NCBI RefSeq assembly: GCF_965363235.1
Contig: NC_134846.1
Coordinates: 63,973,121 to 64,037,120 of the forward strand
Reading direction: 5' to 3'
Length of the DNA: 64,000 nucleotides
DNA from: Mytilus galloprovincialis
Taxonomy: Eukaryota; Mollusca; Bivalvia; Mytilida; Mytilidae
Translations under genes and position numbers: made by a program
Notes under the pieces: model-generated
What the model saw: the letters and a program-made list of their open reading frames with translations, nothing else
Database searches by the model: none
What the model was told of the DNA's origin: nothing
Part shown: one piece after another, positions 63,050 through 64,000 of the stretch
How the letters are laid out: every line of letters begins with the position of its first letter
Numbering within the stretch: position 1 is the stretch's first letter

Positions 63050-64000
63050 AGACCTTTTGCATGAAGGAAAAAAAAATGCCCATCAAAATCCAAAAGAGAT
63101 TTTATCTTTCTGAAACACAAAATGCATTTAACTTTATTATATCTAGTGGATGCCAGGCATTAAAACTTTTCCAACTACACAGGTAAGTCTGTACTCAGAG
63201 TAATTTTTGGCATGTAAATACAGCCATATTTGTCCGTTTGTTATGATGAACCTTAAAGGCCTCGACTGACTGTGCTGATGCTACCCCAGGAGGGAGAGCA
63301 TTCCAATCCCTGATTGTTCTCGGGGAAAAATGAGTATTTTCTGTAATCACTTCTGGTTGCTGGAATTTGGAAACTTTTGTCATGCATGTTCCTTGACAGT
63401 CGTGTTGGTTGCATAAGACGACCTTCCTTAGTTACAGCCACTTTGTTGTGTTCTATTTTTTAGAGCATAGTTAGCCTAGCGTCTTTTCGTCTTTTTTTTT
63501 CCAGATATGGCCATTCCAGGTGCTCAATCATTTTGCTGACACTTAAGTGATTATGGTGTTTGTTGGAAACATATCTTGCTGCTCTTCTCTGGACCATTTC
63601 TAGACGATCTATTTCAGTTTTAAAGTATGGGTCCCATACTGGACTTGCATACTCTATTATTGGAAGGCTTTTGTATGCATTTTCTTTGACTGAAGTTGCT
63701 CCTATGTTTAGATTTCTCTTACATGTCTTAAGGAAGCCTATTGTCTTATTGACTTTATTGCATATGCTATTGATATGATCATTCCACTTCAGTTCGGATG
63801 TGAAGGTGCAACAAAGGTATTTAGCACTTTTGACAGGTTCAAGTTTGTGGCCATGCAATGTGTACGATGTTGGAATGGTGTTGTTTTTGCGGCTGATAGT
63901 AAGAACCTTGAATTTGTCCGCATGGAAGGACATTTTCCATTTGACTTCCCATGTTCCCAGTTTGTCGAGGTCATTTGAATGTCATTTGAATCTTTGTCAG
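63050..64000 (-). mobile_element. Non-LTR retrotransposon (Jockey/CR1-like LINE), 3' part, decayed
   Basis: Minus-strand coding remnant of a reverse transcriptase C-terminal region, running off the window edge. The main frame (63933-63460) reads FHADKFKVLTISRKN, YTLHGHKLEPVKSAKYL, ELKWNDHINSICNKVNKTIG, IEYASPVWDPYFKTEIDRLE, MVQRRAARYVSN, then LEKKRRKDARLTML. A stop replaces the expected tyrosine after TML, and reading continues as KIEHNKVAVTKEGRLMQPTR. A one-base insertion near 63318 then shifts the frame before RTIRDWNALPPGVASAQSVE. A 10-bp duplication near 63975 disrupts the upstream frame. So it is a dead copy, lying in GID4 intron 1. Confidence 0.85.

Overview
The window looks like nuclear DNA of a bivalve mollusc, most likely a mussel of the Mytilus type. 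The base composition is AT-rich, genes have small exons and large repeat-filled introns, and several dispersed repeat families look like those I remember from mussel sequence. The species cannot be proved from the sequence alone.

Four host genes are present in alternating orientation. (1) A TOM1/TOM1L2-family endosomal adaptor runs on the minus strand from 35817 down to 1204: 15 coding exons, about 499 aa, with VHS, GAT and clathrin-box regions. (2) DRC3 (LRRC48), a nexin-dynein regulatory complex subunit, runs on the plus strand from 37595 to 46174: 10 coding exons, 531 aa, including one minor-spliceosome AT-AC intron. (3) ATPAF2 (ATP12), the F1-ATPase alpha-subunit assembly factor, runs on the minus strand from about 62206 to 51155: 8 exons, about 271 aa. 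(4) The first coding exon of GID4, the substrate receptor of the CTLH/GID ubiquitin ligase, lies on the plus strand at 62328-62468; the rest is beyond the window. The same four genes lie in the same order and relative strand at human 17p11.2 (TOM1L2-DRC3-ATPAF2-GID4). This is therefore an ancient bilaterian microsynteny block with two head-to-head promoters and one tail-to-tail junction.

The rest is introns and intergenic DNA filled with repeats. The 14-kb intron of the TOM1-like gene (9826-23937) holds a 73-bp-arm hairpin, two minisatellites and a six-unit array with a unit of about 1.03 kb. By eye the array carries about 29 matches to the RFX X-box consensus, many of them next to YY1-like motifs. 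Its first unit is split by a 2,956-bp element with 18-bp terminal inverted repeats and TTAA target duplications. Two other short TTAA elements (44568-44812 and 55243-55631), a hAT-like element with perfect 15-bp termini and a 6-bp target duplication (55954-57149), a foldback element in ATPAF2 intron 1 (61024-61974), seven copies or fragments of a hairpin-ended family rich in AGGTCAAGGTCA motifs, SINE-like pieces and a pair of inverted LINE 3' ends make up most of the remainder.

The genes have separate jobs: endosomal sorting, motile cilia, mitochondrial ATP synthase assembly, and ubiquitin ligase substrate choice. What links them is location and shared promoters, not a common pathway. I found no rRNA gene, intact tRNA gene, CRISPR array or virus-like element.
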